Assembly: GCA_003978395.1 (NCBI GenBank)
Contig: QNZV01000022.1
Coordinates: 1-14,756 of the forward strand
Length of the DNA stretch: 14,756 bases
From: Sulfurovum sp.
GTDB taxonomy: Bacteria > Campylobacterota > Campylobacteria > Campylobacterales > Sulfurovaceae
Direction: 5' to 3'
Of the stretch, positions 14,637 to 14,756 are shown piece by piece; position 1 is the stretch's first letter, and the number at the start of each line of letters is the position of its first letter. A program made the position numbers and the translations under genes. The notes below the pieces were generated by a model. It ran no database searches. It was not told the DNA's origin and worked only from the letters and a program-made list of their open reading frames with translations.

Positions 14637-14756
14637 ATGAAAAAAACAACCTACAGAGAGATTCACAACAATATTTTAAATTGGTATAAAAAAAATGGAC
14701 GAGTTACCCTCCCTTGGAGAAACAGTAGCTCTGCTTATGAGATTTACCTCTCTGAG
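14637..14756 (+). CDS. mutY: A/G-specific adenine glycosylase MutY, N-terminal part (cut by window edge)
   Basis: Only the first 40 codons are present. They read MKKTTYREIHNNILNWYKKN and continue with GRVTLPWRNSSSAYEIYLSE, which matches the start of MutY: the LxWYxxNGRxxLPWR signature and the YxIWLSE-like helix leading toward the catalytic Glu and HhH motif beyond the window. MutY removes adenine paired with 8-oxoguanine. LPWR and YEIYLSE are specific enough that another HhH glycosylase is unlikely. The ATG has no Shine-Dalgarno sequence. The gene is divergent from ilvC. Confidence 0.85.
   Translation, partial: MKKTTYREIHNNILNWYKKNGRVTLPWRNSSSAYEIYLSE

Noticed and set aside
1..14756. Frequent AGAGAG/CTCTCT strings as a possible uptake or chi-like sequence
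   Set aside because: They occur mostly inside genes where GAG-AGT and CTC-TCT codon pairs are common; no fixed flanking bases or orientation bias could be seen by eye.

Overview
This window looks like a chromosomal segment of a Campylobacterota (formerly Epsilonproteobacteria) bacterium, probably a free-living Sulfurovum/Sulfurimonas-like lineage. The basis is the strongly AT-rich sequence, densely packed short operons, the style of the ArgG, IlvC, PurL and MltG sequences, and the presence of Bpt and a split PqiA system. The lineage call is inference from sequence character, not from a search.

Layout. Bases 1-3593 hold a minus-strand operon read right to left: a TrmN6/YfiC-like RNA methyltransferase, a YkgJ-type cysteine-cluster protein, a TPR lipoprotein, trpC, and the start of a short-chain dehydrogenase cut by the window edge. 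Divergent from it is bpt (3666-4415, N-degron tagging), followed by an unrecognised small exported protein (4609-5103) that converges on purL (minus, 5111-7339). Divergent from purL is a plus-strand envelope-lipid transport operon: pqiA in two half-genes, pqiB (three MCE domains) and the PqiC-type lipoprotein. This is followed closely by mltG, the endolytic transglycosylase. Then come argG, the convergent ilvC (minus), and the first 40 codons of mutY at the right edge.

The gene content is mostly housekeeping: tryptophan, purine, arginine and branched-chain amino-acid synthesis, tRNA modification, peptidoglycan processing and base-excision repair. I see no mobile element, CRISPR array, tRNA or rRNA, and no gene-free stretch above 300 bases (the largest gap is 14402-14636). 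No clearly new biological system is visible.

Two observations stand out. First, argG is broken as given: about 19 bases encoding the residues just after the ATP-binding SGGLDTS loop are missing, which shifts the frame. This is either a real pseudogenisation or an assembly error. Second, several plus-strand genes (pqiA and mltG clearly, bpt and mutY more weakly) have a TATAAT-like box only 5-7 bases upstream of the ATG and no Shine-Dalgarno sequence. That arrangement predicts leaderless mRNAs, while neighbouring genes have good ribosome binding sites.
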